A stretch of DNA of 64,000 bases from Enoplosus armatus (GCF_043641665.1 NC_092192.1:22240978-22304977); one strand, 5' to 3'; positions 12,481 to 23,490 are shown, numbered from the stretch's first letter. Program-made: numbers and translations. Notes: generated by a model not told the origin, from the sequence alone.

Positions 12481-14689
12481 CTAGGAGTTTAACGAGAGAA
12501 CATCTCACCACATCTTAGGCCTTCTTATTTCTTACATTGGCCTTTAAGGACAATATTAGGGGGACTTACTCTTATATAGTATATACTCTTAATTTATACC
12601 CAAAAATGACTTCGGGGAGGATCATCATGAATTATATACAATACTGGCCCGCTGAGACAACTACGTAACTATTCCTTATTCCTTTATCCCCATCCACACG
12701 TGAAAACTGCCTATAACTATATAAACTATGACTACGACCGGAGCCCTGACATATGTTACGTCTTCACTCCGAAAGAGGCGTTCTTCTGTCGCGTCGTTGA
12801 GGTAAACCAGCAGGGCAGGTGGGCTGCAGGCGGTATTTTACCCTGATATTCTTACTCTAACCCTAACCAACCCAAGCAACGAAGGCGGCCAGTACTAGCC
12901 AATCAGAGGCAGAGTAAGGCGGGCACTTTTGTAACTGAGCCTATTACATTTTTTGACATTTTGATTTTATTTTTTAACAGGTTGCGTACTCAAAACTGAC
13001 GGCTGTGTGGTTATGAACGTCGGTATTCGACGTTTCGCTTTTCTATGTTTTCATCGTGGGTATCGGTTCACTGACATCGTCGTTCTCTCTGCTGCTAAAC
13101 GTGACCACGAACACTTTCAGAGGTTTACCCATTCGTTTTTTTCCCCCAATACCCGCCGGAGCCAAATATTCACCAGTAAAAGTGAAGATGCTAACAATGT
13201 CTGGAGCCTTCCTTTTGTAACGGCTGGTGTCATGCCGGAGCTCCGCTGCTGGTTCAGCACCGGGCATTTGACTGAACTCAGGTCTGCCTCTGGCTCTTGT
13301 CCAAATGCCAACATTGCCAAAATCATAACAACAACAACAACAACAACAGGGGACGAAACAAATAATCTGTTCATTTCCTCAGCAAAACAATGCTCTGTAT
13401 TTAAATGTGTGGGTCTCGCTGGTGAGGCGTCGGAAATCAATGTGATTTTTGTCTGTTTGGGCATGGGCCTGCTGTGATTGGATGAATGAAATGGGCTGTG
13501 TTTGTGTAGTCGCTGTGCCTGTGCTGCTCTTTGCATATTGAAAAGGGATGAACAATGGAATAAAAATGACCAACAGGGACAGACGAAATCCTTTGACAGC
13601 ACTTCAGTCGGAGCCTGATGAGGAAGATTAGCCAAATTACCCAGCGCATACGTTTCCGTTAACGAGTCATTCGCAGTTCTTCACGATGACACTTGTGCGG
13701 TTTAAGCTCAGCTGTGCCTTGTGATTTTGCACAAATTGAGACGGAGTCGCGGCCAGCCGAACGTACTACACGGGGCGACATTGCAGAGATCCTGCCGTAC
13801 AGTGCTACCTGGGAGGAGGCCGCAGCTCGAGAGCTGATCAGGCGTCAGATCTTAACAAGGCCCCACTGATGATCTCAATGAAATGCTCGCTGACTTAATG
13901 AGACGATGTGCTGCGCATCGCGCCAGGAGAGAGTTGGGCATCCGTGTGTGTGCAGGGGATCTGAGGGGATGAGGGTTTGGGGAGGTGGGCGGGGGTCACT
14001 TGGGGGGTTAGGGTCTCCAAAGAGATCAAATCTGGATTTCTTTGTATTCTCAAACACGTAGCAGAATGTCTTCAGTGTGCGTCTGGAACACGAGATGAAA
14101 TCAAAGATCTGAAGGTCTCATGATTTACTGGTGATTTACTGGTGAAATGCAGTCCAGGGAGCCCCGTCTGAGCGACGGATCTGCGAATTTAAAAGGCTCA
14201 TCGGACGGCGGCAACTATCTTATCTTTCGTCGCGACGATCGAGAGGCAAACAATAGAAATCCTAACATTTCACATTGCAAAGTAATCCACCGGGAACGTG
14301 CGCCTGCAGTTATTCGACTGGCCCCCGATGACGACGCCTCGCGGCTTAAGTTCAACTTCTTTTGCTCATCAGAGCCCTCTGAGTTGGCATCCTGGACTGG
14401 CCCCCGAATGCGGCCTTTGAGGTATGCATGTCCCATACTGCTACAGAATGATACACTGATAATTGCACCAGGATATGTATATATATATATAACTCTAAAT
14501 AAAATGGTTGAAACCAAACTGTAAGTGTGATTGCACAACAACAACAACAACAACAACAACGGTGCCTCATCAAGTACCAAACATCCAGTGACGGCATCTG
14601 AAACTTAGTCCCGTTAGAAAAGCAGGTCTGCTGTGGCCTGAACACCTCCGGTCATCGTAAACCGACCGTCTCTGATCTCAGGAGCCTCT
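12481..14689. other. non-coding region, two trinucleotide arrays
   Basis: (ACA)7 at 13327-13348 and (CAA)8 at 14535-14560. An 11-bp tandem duplication (GATTTACTGGT, twice) lies near 14122-14143, and a two-unit telomere-like CTAACCCTAACC lies near 12856. Two open frames (13007-13477 and 14147-14524) resemble nothing known and have antisense partners of similar length. I treat them as chance. Confidence 0.5.
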
Positions 14690-14890
14690 AAATGACGGCA
14701 CGACCATTAGAGCCACTGTCATTTCCTGTGAGGCCCACAATTAGTCCTTGCCAGCGGGCCCCGGCCGCGCTAATGGCCTCAGTGTGAAAGATGTGAGAGC
14801 GCCGGTACCGGTGGCAGAGGAAGGCCAGTGGGTGCCTGGAAAAGAGCCACTCATCTCTCTGCCCTAATTGCCATGAAAACTCCATCTAGT
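14690..14890. promoter_or_regulatory. candidate conserved non-coding element
   Basis: Repeat-free block with CACAATTAG, GCTAATGG and CCTAATTGCC words. Confidence 0.25.
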
Positions 14891-14969
14891 TGGGTTTATG
14901 GAGTGGCAGGAGGGACTGATGCCCTTTGAGAGGTTTTGTTAAGCTGGCCCTGGGTGCTTTTGCTCCCGA

Positions 14970-15004
14970 CCCCCCCCCCCCCCCCCCTACACACACACAC
15001 ACAC
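14970..15004. repeat. compound C18-(CA)8 tract
   Basis: Eighteen C followed after a T by (AC)8. Confidence 0.95.
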
Positions 15005-15078
15005 TTTCCTCCCCCCCTAAGGGCCAGAAAAAGGTGGGCTGCAAAAATGGACACCAGATGGAAGAAGCATAACAGGGA

Positions 15079-15137
15079 AGCAGAGCAGGAGGAGGAGGGA
15101 GGAGGGAGGAGGAGGGGGGGGGGGGGGGGGGGGGGGG
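15079..15137. repeat. (GGA)n running into G24
   Basis: Imperfect GGA/GGGA units followed by 24 uninterrupted G (15114-15137). Confidence 0.95.
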
Positions 15138-15369
15138 TTGAGCATGGGGCATGGTGGGCGACTTGGCTGGCCGCGTGAGCCTGGTTGTTCTGTGGTGTAC
15201 GGGCACATGTCTAAGCATTACTTGAGATGCTGGTGGAAGTGAAGAAGGCCGCGTTGTGAGCGAAGTGAAGCAGCTGAGAGCGTTTTGTGAAGTCACAGGC
15301 GAAACTTTTCTTTTCCCTCGCGTGACAAACAGAAGCTAAAACAAACCCCTTGATTTTGGCACCCGCCGC

Positions 15370-15665
15370 GTTATTCCAGCCAATTTTTCCGGGGCCTGAC
15401 CGGCGGTGGCGCGGTTAACCGAGCGGGGAACCCGCGCATTTGCATCACAGAGACAGTGGCGGAAATAAATGGATGGGGAGTAAATTGAGAGGGAAAGGCT
15501 GACAATGGGTCTGCCTTGTTGTGCTGTCTGTTAATCATTTCCCCGAGCCCCTCTGGCTCCAATAAAGGAGAATAAAAGAATATAAAAGAACAATTTGGGC
15601 TGCCCCAGCTGTGAATAACCAACCCATCACACCACACAATAGCCCCGTCACACTTGCAATAATTC
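15370..15665. promoter_or_regulatory. candidate conserved non-coding element with octamer
   Basis: Contains a perfect POU octamer ATTTGCAT (15438-15445), CTGTTAATCATTTC and CCAATAAAGGAG in about 300 bases without simple repeats. Confidence 0.28.
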
Positions 15666-16339
15666 AGCTTGTGATCTCGGACACGCCCCCTCCCTCTCTC
15701 CCTCTCTCTCTCTAGCCACATCTTTGTTAAAGTCGTCTGTCAGGCATATCATTTCCTCTCCCCACCCCTCCTGCATGGCCAGATGGTTAAAATCCATACT
15801 TCACTGCCAACAAAAAAAAAAAAAAAAGAAGACCCTCGGACCCATGCTATGACATTACTCTCACCGTGCCTCATTATTGGCCAGTAGTGGCCCACCCCCT
15901 TGGTTAATTAAGCTCAGCTTTGTCGAGCCGCCGCGCAATAGCTTAGCGAGCTGGGAGGAGGTCCCAGCACCTGGGGGGAGTCTACCTGTTACAGTGGCTG
16001 GCTCATCAGCCTCGCTGAGAGGTGCCCAGCTGGCTTGCCTGCGCTGGCACTTAGAGAGGAGGCGGGGGTGGTAGCCGCTGGTGCGTGATGCGGTTGTTTT
16101 AGCAGCCTGGAGGTCATTTTAGGCGAGACACACTCCAGTAGGTGTGTAAAAGAACACAGGTTCTCAATCTCTGGCGGGCCCACATGTTTGTTTAACTTGC
16201 TAAAATGCACTTTGTCCCCCTCAGGAAGAATGGGCTGAAACCACTCAACCATGGAAAACTCCACGGATCTGATATCATTTGCCACCACTGTGAAATCTAT
16301 TTTCGCTTTTAGCTTTATTTTAGAGCACTGGTGCCTAAT

Positions 16340-16370
16340 CCTCCTCCTCCTCCTCCTCCTCCTCCTCCTC
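16340..16370. repeat. (CCT)10 microsatellite
   Basis: Perfect trinucleotide array, followed by T12 at 16381. Confidence 0.97.
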
Positions 16371-16698
16371 GAAGTGATTGTTTTTTTTTTTTAAATGCTG
16401 TAGCCCATCGCAGGAAATAAATATTATACAGAGAAAACGTTACAAAGATGAGCATGAGATAACATAAAGCCACTACAGGGGGTCATCCAGACTCTTCAGT
16501 TTTTCTGATTGTTTATTTGAGACTGTATTCGACCGTTTCTATGGCTTTTAATGGGTGAAATGAAACGTTGGTGAGATTTCCAGATGCATCAGATAATCAT
16601 GTTGTGCAGAATGAAAGCAAAGGTGGCTGAATCTCTCCAGGTGAGTCCTTGTTAAAGCGCTTATTAAGCTGCGACTGGCGCCCGCCATTGATTTTTTA

Positions 16699-16715
16699 CC
16701 CCCCCCCCCCCCCCC
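16699..16715. repeat. poly(C) tract, C17
   Basis: Uninterrupted C run. Confidence 0.95.
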
Positions 16716-16932
16716 GAATGGGTGGCCTGTTTGAAGTTGGCCGTCCGCTGCGCGCTGTGCACTGTGGGAAAGCAATCAGGCTCAAAAGTTTTCTCCTCCT
16801 TCAAATTCTGAGGCTGACAAATAACTCATCTTTTTTAGCCCCAATCAATATCGCGGAGGCCCCTTCACTCTTCACTCCGCAATATTTTCTATCTCCAGCG
16901 CTGATTGGAATGAACTCTGGTGTTTCGAAGGT

Positions 16933-16933
<1 letters not shown>

Positions 16934-16971
<38 letters not shown>
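16934..16971. repeat. (CA)18 microsatellite
   Basis: Near-perfect CA array preceded by GTGCG. Confidence 0.97.
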
Positions 16972-19130
16972 ACTTGCGATTGCGAGAAGGTGAACTCTCC
17001 ATCTCCTTGAGCGGCACGAGGTCTTTTTCCAGGCGAGTCACATCAAAGTCTGGCTGCAGCGCGGTGCACGGGGTCAGCCTCTGCCGCGGGACTGGAGGAG
17101 CCCAACCCGAGGGAGCAGACGTGGTCTGGGGCTTGCCGAAATTACCACCGTTCTGTTTGGGTTGGTTATAAAACTAATGCATATTTAAATGAGTGCTTTG
17201 CATTTATCTGCATTCATCTGAAAATAAAATAGTGGGAATACAAGGATGCGATGAAACTGACGTGAAAAAGTGCGCGGAGGGGAATTCATGAGATGTAAAT
17301 GACAGGTCCATCTTGTCCTGCTTAATATCCATGGGGTCGTGGCTAATTGTGCTTTTGTTGTGCAATTACCCAGAGTTTGCTCAGGGTTTAGGTAGTCGGG
17401 CAGTGGGGTGCAGCCAGTGCTTTGTTTAACTTCCTCCCCTCATGGGCCCACATGCAACTTGGAGGTGCGCCTCTGGAGATCGGGATAATCCCCTGACTTA
17501 AGCATATTGGCTCTGTCACTCCCGGTTACGCCGCCTGCTGTATGACTATCGATGAGGAGATGACGCACAAGGATTCCTCTCGCTCTCAAAGGGGGCACGG
17601 TTTGTCTGGGTTTCAGCCGCGATAGCGGGCCGGCCGGCCAAAGCGCTTTGAAGTCGGCTTTGAAGTTATGAGGCAATTGGAGGAAATGAGGAAATTGTCC
17701 GCGGGGTTTCCTGGAGAGCCGGTTTGTGAGAGGCATGATTGGACACAGCGCCCCAGAGGGAGACAGCGGCCATTTTGCTCAGGGGGGCCTTGTCCTTCTG
17801 GTCTGCACACTAAATGTATAGGACAGAGGCACCAATTATGGCACTTTGGCATATGGGCAGTGGCAAGTGCCCAGCTCTAATGATGGACCCTGCCAACTGC
17901 TCGCCCGTCCAGGTCAGTGGCACTTGATATTTACTGCCAACCCCCCCCCCTCCAATTACTGCCACCGCCTTTCCTGATGGCAGTTGTGTGTCAGTGTATG
18001 AGCTGTACCAGTGCAGGAGGCAAAGACAGAGGGGGGAGCATCATACACCTGCAGCCTGGCTTGGGATGCTGGATCTGGCTGCATGCCTGCCTTTAGCCCT
18101 CCCCTATCCAGCTGGGAGAGAAGGGTTGGGGATGCATCCGGCTGTCTTCGCCCCAGCTCAGGGGTTCCCAAGGGGGCAAACTGCAGCAGCAGACCCCCAG
18201 AAGTGCCCCGCAAACAGACCCGGGCACAGATGTTCCGCCCCGGCGCCGTGTGGCGTCTAGTGGCACACCGCTACCTCTCTGATGCCCCGTCTGACTGCAG
18301 GTGCTGGCAGGAATCACGTCTCGCTGCTCAGGACAAGTCAGATATTAACCCACACTTCATCTCAGCTGACAGTCATACAGGGGAACAGGACTCGCACCCT
18401 GTCATTGCCCTGACAGGCAAAGCCGCTGACATGACAGTGAGTTTTCTTTGGACATTACATTCAGAATCGGGGCCCCCTTTTAGTGCTTTCTCGTGAACAG
18501 GAGGTAAAGCTCACGGGGCCATAGCGTGAGCCCACATATCTATTTTCACACCGAGAGGAAAAATGAGCCTGATGCGTCCATATGTTCGTATTTTTTGGAA
18601 AGAAAATGTTCTCGACGATATGTGCAAAAAAAAACCACACAAAAAAAAACCCACAGTGAGATTCATAAAACATGCATGGGCCGGGGGAGTTCTAATTCAT
18701 TCGGGCTCTAATTCAAGTTTCATGAATCTAAAATGGTCATAGCTTTAGCATGATATGATGCAGCTCCTTCATTAAAGATGCAGTTTCAAAGATTTTAAGC
18801 AGTTTTGTACCTGGAATATCAATGTCCCCGTGTGACCGGGCATTCCAATTGATCCAATCAAACTGTCTCCCAGAGCAAATGAGTTAACCTTGAAACTGCA
18901 CATATGTCCAGCTGTTTACAGAAAGCTATGGCTGAACTGCGCAGCTTCAAGGTATCAATATATGTATAAGTATGAATGCAATCGCTGCACGGCTAACACA
19001 AAAAGAGAAAAAGAACTTTTGTGTGGGGCGTCTCGACCACTATTGGACGAATCGTCATGAAGTCATGTCACGTGTTTCCTACGTGACGATGCCTTGACCC
19101 ATTTGTGCCCGCAACTGAAATTTTGAATTT
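16972..19130. other. upstream non-coding region, about 4.5-6.5 kb 5' of robo3
   Basis: Single-copy, moderately GC-rich, with C10 at 17941-17950. The 161-codon frame at 18011-18496 has no recognisable domain. The piece around 17800-17930, with GCACCAATTATGG and GCTCTAATGATGG, reads like regulatory rather than coding DNA. Confidence 0.45.
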
Positions 19131-19176
19131 GCTCTTGGTGGAACCTTGCCTAAGCTCTTGGTGGAACCTTGCCTAA
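19131..19176 (+). repeat. 23-bp tandem duplication, two perfect units
   Basis: The unit GCTCTTGGTGGAACCTTGCC plus TAA occurs twice head to tail with no mismatch. Confidence 0.95.
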
Positions 19177-19316
19177 GCACAAATCTGAAGACACATTTTG
19201 AAATCGGTCAAACCATTTGTGAGTTTTTCTTATCTTACTATATTTAGTCTTTGGGCACATGGGACTACTGTTTGTCCTAAAATGGTTGAAAATGCCCTAA
19301 AATAAGAAATTAAACT

Positions 19317-19493
19317 GTAGGGATTTTTTTTTGTTATTTTCAGTACACACATGTGGGGGACTCCTATCTATATATTCCATATAAATAAAAGTTGCACAGA
19401 ACTATCATGAGTCATACAGCAGGTGAAAACATTGGTTCTCCATTAGTTTCAATGCATTTTCAGAAAGTACGTCTACATGCTGCTATTAAACTA
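19317..19493 (+). repeat. local duplication, uninterrupted copy A
   Basis: Shares with copy B (19651-20088) the ordered words GTAGGGATTTTTT, ATCTATATATTCCATAT, AGTCATACAGCAGGTGAAAA, CATTTTCA and TCTATTAAA-like ends. It contains the unoccupied equivalent of the insertion site in copy B. Confidence 0.9.
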
Positions 19494-19650
19494 CTGACTC
19501 TCAAATACATATAGGAACCTCTCTCTCTCTCACACACACATACATTCACACACAACCTTGTACTTCTGTGCTTGTGAGGACCTTCATTGACATAATGTAT
19601 ACCCTTGCCCCTTACTTACACACACGTGCATGTGTGTAAGCAATAAAAAT
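19494..19650. repeat. spacer between local duplicates with simple CA/CT sequence
   Basis: Holds a (CT)n-(CA)n mixture followed by TGTGCTTGTGAGGACCTTCA and TTGACATAATG, wording common in a fish repeat family. No gene. Confidence 0.5.
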
Positions 19651-20088
19651 GTAGGGATTTTTTAAAATTATTTTCAGTGCACACATGCAAGGGCGGCTCC
19701 GATCTATATATTCCATATGAATAACAGTTGCACAGCACGATTATTAGGCAAGGCAAGGCCACTTTACTTAGAGCACTTTTCAAGCACAGAGGCCACTCAA
19801 AGTGCTTTGCATAGGCAAACGAAGAAAAACATTAGAATACATTCAAAACAATAAGCAATAAAAAAAAACAAAAAACAGTTAAGATAGAATAAAATGAAAT
19901 TAAACTTCTGGTGGACTCAAGATAGTGGCCCCTGTCGCACTGATTCTGGCACTCCTTTCGCCATGGAGGTCTACCTATGGGCCTGCATTATTAAGTCATA
20001 CAGCAGGTGAAAACATTCACTTGAGGAGTCCATTCTCCATTCGTTTCAATGCATTTTCAAGAAGTAGGTCTATATGCTTCTATTAAAC
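19651..20088 (+). repeat. local duplication copy B, split by a 240-bp insertion
   Basis: The two halves (19651-19739 and 19994-20088) align to copy A in order. The element at 19747-19986 separates them. Confidence 0.88.
19747..19986 (+). mobile_element. 240-bp inserted short interspersed element with 7-bp target duplication
   Basis: The insert begins GGCAAGGCAAGGCCACTTTA and contains TCAAAGTGCTTTGCATA. These words mark a repeat that is very common in teleost genomes. It is bounded by ATTATTA on both sides (19740-19746 and 19987-19993), and copy A nearby lacks it. No protein is encoded. The class (SINE-like or small DNA transposon) cannot be settled from one copy. Confidence 0.8.
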
Positions 20089-21987
20089 CCCAGCTAGCCA
20101 ATGCAATATTCAATCTCTTGTATTTTCGTGGCCAAAAGTCACAAATTTGCTTCAAAGTACTTCAAAAGTTCTCCTGTAAGTCTAAAGTTCATGTTGTACA
20201 GCCGACGCTGGTGTTCTAATCGCCAAAAGATAAAGTCGTATTAACTAGTGATGACAAAACAAAAATTGGAAAAAGTCGGATCTGATTCAGCATCCGTCCA
20301 GATGAAAAAAAGAAAAAGAAAAAAAAAAAAAAGTGAGCCAAAAAATAGCAACTAGCGTTGATTCAAGGACTCACACTGATACGGAAGAATTCCCCTTCGT
20401 GTGGGAATGTGAAAAGGGTTTGAACTCGAAATGACGAGTGACGGCCGGATGTTGACATTAACGACCCATCTGCATCCATCTCTGCATTAACATTTGTATG
20501 AAAGGCCAAACACTCCCAGTGTCCCACCATTCATCCGTCTGCTTGATGGATTTGCATGTAATTTGGTTTCATGCTTTCAAACAGAGGTCCTTGTGTCGCT
20601 GACAAAAGCGCCTCTGACAGAACAAAAAGGTCACCGTGCAGCTACCCGCTATTCTAAACTATGGTCACACTCCGTTAGCAAATCGCTACTAATCAAATCA
20701 CATTCATTTAACATTGCAAACAAGTGTCATTTTACTCACTAACACGACTATTGTTAGTACCGTTACTGTTAATCTCACTGTTAATACTGCGACGTGTAGA
20801 TAAAATAACACGATAGAACAACTTCGGGGGGAAAACATCATCAGAAAAAAAAAAGAAAAAAGAAGAAGCTATAAAGCCTGGAATGTATTTATTTATTTAA
20901 AATGAAACAGCGTGTTCACCAAGAACGCGACCGCCGTGATGGCAGACTGCGTGGCCGGCGGGTCTTTGCTGAGAATTACGAGTGGCTGAGGAGGGAAAAC
21001 CAGGGAGCATGCAATCATACGCGTGTCTTTGTAGTGGCACTTCAGCGCCGCCTCATTATGATCGTAGTTTATGACACAAATAAAAAAAAAAAAAAGGCAA
21101 TGTGATGTCGAAGACAATTGCAACATTATCACCAAGTGATATGCAAGCTATGATTTGCTGTCCCAACGCATCGTCGGGGTTAGGGGCCGCTGACGGCAGC
21201 GCTGTGAAAATGCACTGTCTTTCTTGTTACCTGCTGGCTCAGCCCAAATGTCAATGCAGTTTGCCTGGTTTCAGGTTAAGTGCAAAACATGAGGTTGTCT
21301 ATCTCTATGTCTAACCTACAACACATGAGTGGGTGAGAGTCACTGAAGAAGTGCGGAGCGCTCTCAGTGCGGAAGTCGGAGATATGGAATGGTCCATCTC
21401 TACGGGACGTGCACGGCTCTCACACCGTCTCCTCACATTTCTGAGACGCTCTAAAGCACGTCCACGTGAAAAAACGGCTGGAGCGAGACACGATAACACG
21501 CCTCCCACATGCGATCCAGCCTGTCAGCAGCCATCGATCTCGCACAGCTCGCCCTCCTTCCACACCATGCCCGTATTGTCCGCTCGTTAGCGCTGTACGT
21601 GTGGATGTAGCTGGCACAGATGCCCCATGAATGGAAGACCCTCCTCAATGAGGGAGGGATGGAGGGGGGGGGGGGCGGAATAGGGCACAGGACAGGGGTC
21701 GTCACGGCAACTTTGTCGGCGGGATGGCTCCCATTGTCACAGTGATGAAGCAGGAGGACAAGGTCCTGATGGGGGACGGGCATCGTTAATAGGAGCCACG
21801 CTGAGGCTGTCAGCGGGGGGTCCGGGAGCGCCACATGCGGCCGCGCCGCCGCAAAATCGCGTGTCATTGATCGATATGTAGACTTGCGCATTAGGGCTGT
21901 AGCATGCTTGAGCACTGATTGAAGGCATGTGGGTAAATCTGCTTCCATATCCACACGGACACGCGCACACACGCACACACATGTACA
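20089..21987. other. upstream non-coding region, about 1.5-3.4 kb 5' of robo3
   Basis: A-rich purine stretch 20305-20332, A14 at 21082-21095, G12 at 21664-21675 and short CA runs near 21961. The long minus-strand frame 21451-22089 crosses simple sequence and shows no domain. Confidence 0.45.
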
Positions 21988-22000
21988 GGGGGGGGGGGGG
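21988..22000. repeat. poly(G) tract, G13
   Basis: Uninterrupted run after CA-rich sequence. Confidence 0.95.
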
Positions 22001-22614
22001 TTGACAAAATAGCTGAAACACGGTACGGCGGAGCGGCCCAGCAGTCGCGGCAGCTTGAGTTGAGTTTCTTGGGGGAAACTGAACAACAAGCATCATGAGC
22101 GTCAGCAAATGCAGAGCTACTGTTTCACTGTGTCTGCTCTTTTCTCATAATATGTGACATGAATACCGTGGCTTTAAAAAGTCACTCTTCACTTGTTTTT
22201 TTTAACCTATGCCGTGAGGTTTTCGGAGCTTTTTCTTGGAAACATTAATTTTGAGAGATACATTTACTTGGCATTGCTCAGCCTAAAATACAAAGTCGTT
22301 TTTTTTGCTGTGAGAGCGCACACGCAGCCAGTCAAACCTGCTCTGACGTCTTTTTGATGCAAACCCTTGGACTTGCAGCCCTCTCTCGCATGACGGCGTC
22401 GACATGCAATATGCTCTCCGGGGAAAGTGCCAAAGTAGTTTAGTTTAGATTTAGAGTTATCGCCCCCAGAGGGAGATTGGTTCTGACAGCCGGCACAGAA
22501 CACAGAATCGTGTGGATTATAGGCAGTACATGAAGTCTTCATGGAGACACAAACAAGGACTGTGTGGCACAGAGGGACACGTACTGTATGCGTGCATTCA
22601 CGTACGAGCCGATA

Positions 22615-22616
<2 letters not shown>

Positions 22617-22656
<40 letters not shown>

Positions 22657-22661
22657 GGGGG
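22617..22661. repeat. compound (TG)19-G8 tract
   Basis: TG array running directly into G. It is the complement-strand version of the C-then-CA compounds elsewhere in the window. Confidence 0.97.
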
Positions 22662-22724
22662 TTTGTGGGTAAGACAGTGACAGTAAGTCTATTCTCCCCC
22701 TTTTCTCCACCGCCCCGATTCAGA

Positions 22725-22780
22725 GCCTCCTGGGATGATTATTAATCTAATAATTAAACATTTATTGCCAACAGCACCTG
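22725..22780 (+). promoter_or_regulatory. AT-rich homeodomain-motif block upstream of robo3
   Basis: GATTATTAATCTAATAATTA (about 22736-22755) packs several overlapping TAAT/ATTA cores into 20 bases, about 750 bases before the robo3 ATG. Homeodomain factors are known to regulate Robo3. The link here is inference from position. Confidence 0.35.
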
Positions 22781-22839
22781 CTCTCTCTCTCTCTCTCCTC
22801 TGGACCCCCCCCCCCCCCCCCCCCCCCCGGGACCCCATC

Positions 22840-22878
<39 letters not shown>

Positions 22879-22943
22879 CAGGAGAGGGAGGGAGGGACAC
22901 AGGAGGAGCCAGAGGGAGGGGTTGGAGAGAGAGAGAGAGAGAG
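22781..22943. repeat. (CT)8 - C24 - (GA)15 - (GA)9 tract
   Basis: (CT)8 at 22781-22796, C24 at 22805-22828, (GA)15 at 22843-22873 and (GA)9 at 22925-22943. The CT and GA arms are complementary and flank the C run. Confidence 0.95.
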
Positions 22944-23044
22944 GAGAGCAGCAAATCCGAAGGGGTCATCATCACATTGCTGGATTCTTTCACACCGGCA
23001 AGAGAGGCAGTTTTCTTGTGTGGTGGCGGACAGCGTGTGAAGTT

Positions 23045-23050
23045 ATGTGA
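23045..23050 (+). promoter_or_regulatory. start-stop upstream ORF (ATG immediately followed by TGA) in robo3 leader
   Basis: The hexamer ATGTGA places an initiation codon directly next to a stop codon 446 bases upstream of the robo3 ATG, with G at -3. Minimal start-stop uORFs are known to hold ribosomes and dampen downstream translation. Whether this one is transcribed depends on the unknown start site and on possible leader splicing. Confidence 0.4.
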
Positions 23051-23088
23051 TCCCAGAACAAAAGGAACAAGGAGGAAGGAACAATCCG

Positions 23089-23187
23089 ATGCTGGGAAGG
23101 AACCAGAGGGGAGTCACAGCGAGGGGCAGCCCTACTACCCACTACCACATCTACAACCAACTCATCAGCTCAACTTCATCTCTTTGA
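23089..23187 (+). promoter_or_regulatory. 32-codon upstream ORF in robo3 leader
   Basis: The ATG at 23089 opens a 32-codon frame that closes at TGA 23185-23187, 303 bases before the robo3 ATG. It is in the same register as robo3 but terminates well before it, so it is not an N-terminal extension. The start context is weak (C at -3). The peptide is basic and matches nothing I know. Any role would be translational control, not a protein product. Confidence 0.35.
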
Positions 23188-23490
23188 ATCCACTTTTTTT
23201 TTTTCCTCCCCAGCCCACCAGCCCAGCCCAGCCCCACACACAAAGATCGATCTCCTTTTTCTCCAAATTTTCCAAACTGTTTGTTCGAAGTGTCCGAATC
23301 AACTCGGGGGGAAAATCAAAAGGGCATCTCTTTAAGTCTTCTGAGCGCCACGTGAGGAGGCGAGGGAGATTCAGCAGCGGGCGGACTCCCACTTTTAGAA
23401 GGACAGACAGACAGAGAGCGGGTGGACAGTGGAACCTGAGAGAGGTGGGAGGGGGGGAGGGAGAGAGTGCAGGTACCTCTGCGCGGCAAG

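Larger units (their letters stand above)
22844..23490 (+). promoter_or_regulatory. robo3: probable 5' leader and core promoter region of robo3
   Basis: About 650 bases of purine-rich sequence precede the robo3 ATG. They contain two (GA)n tracts (22843-22873 and 22925-22943), a CACGTG E-box at 23349-23354, and only two upstream ATGs (23045 and 23089). No TATA box is evident, so the transcription start cannot be placed from sequence. A pyrimidine tract ending CTCCCCAG near 23194-23213 looks like a splice acceptor. Part of this stretch could therefore be a 5' UTR intron rather than leader. Confidence 0.5.

Noticed and set aside
12850..12870. Interstitial telomere repeat (CTAACCCTAACC)
   Set aside because: Only two units, too short to call a telomeric tract.
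13007..13477. 156-codon open frame on + preceded by a T-rich TTTTTAACAG acceptor-like site
   Set aside because: No recognisable domain. It includes a Thr run from (ACA)n, starts with GTG, and overlaps an equally long antisense frame. Looks like chance.
14147..14524. 125-codon ATG open frame on +
   Set aside because: No family resemblance, ends in a TA microsatellite, and is mirrored by a 121-codon antisense frame.
19496..19640. Possible CRISPR-like or satellite array from repeated CA/CT words
   Set aside because: No regular repeat-spacer pattern. It is ordinary simple sequence in a eukaryotic genome.
21451..22089. 212-codon open frame on -
   Set aside because: Crosses CA and C tracts giving artificial Val/Cys and Pro runs. 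No domain recognised.
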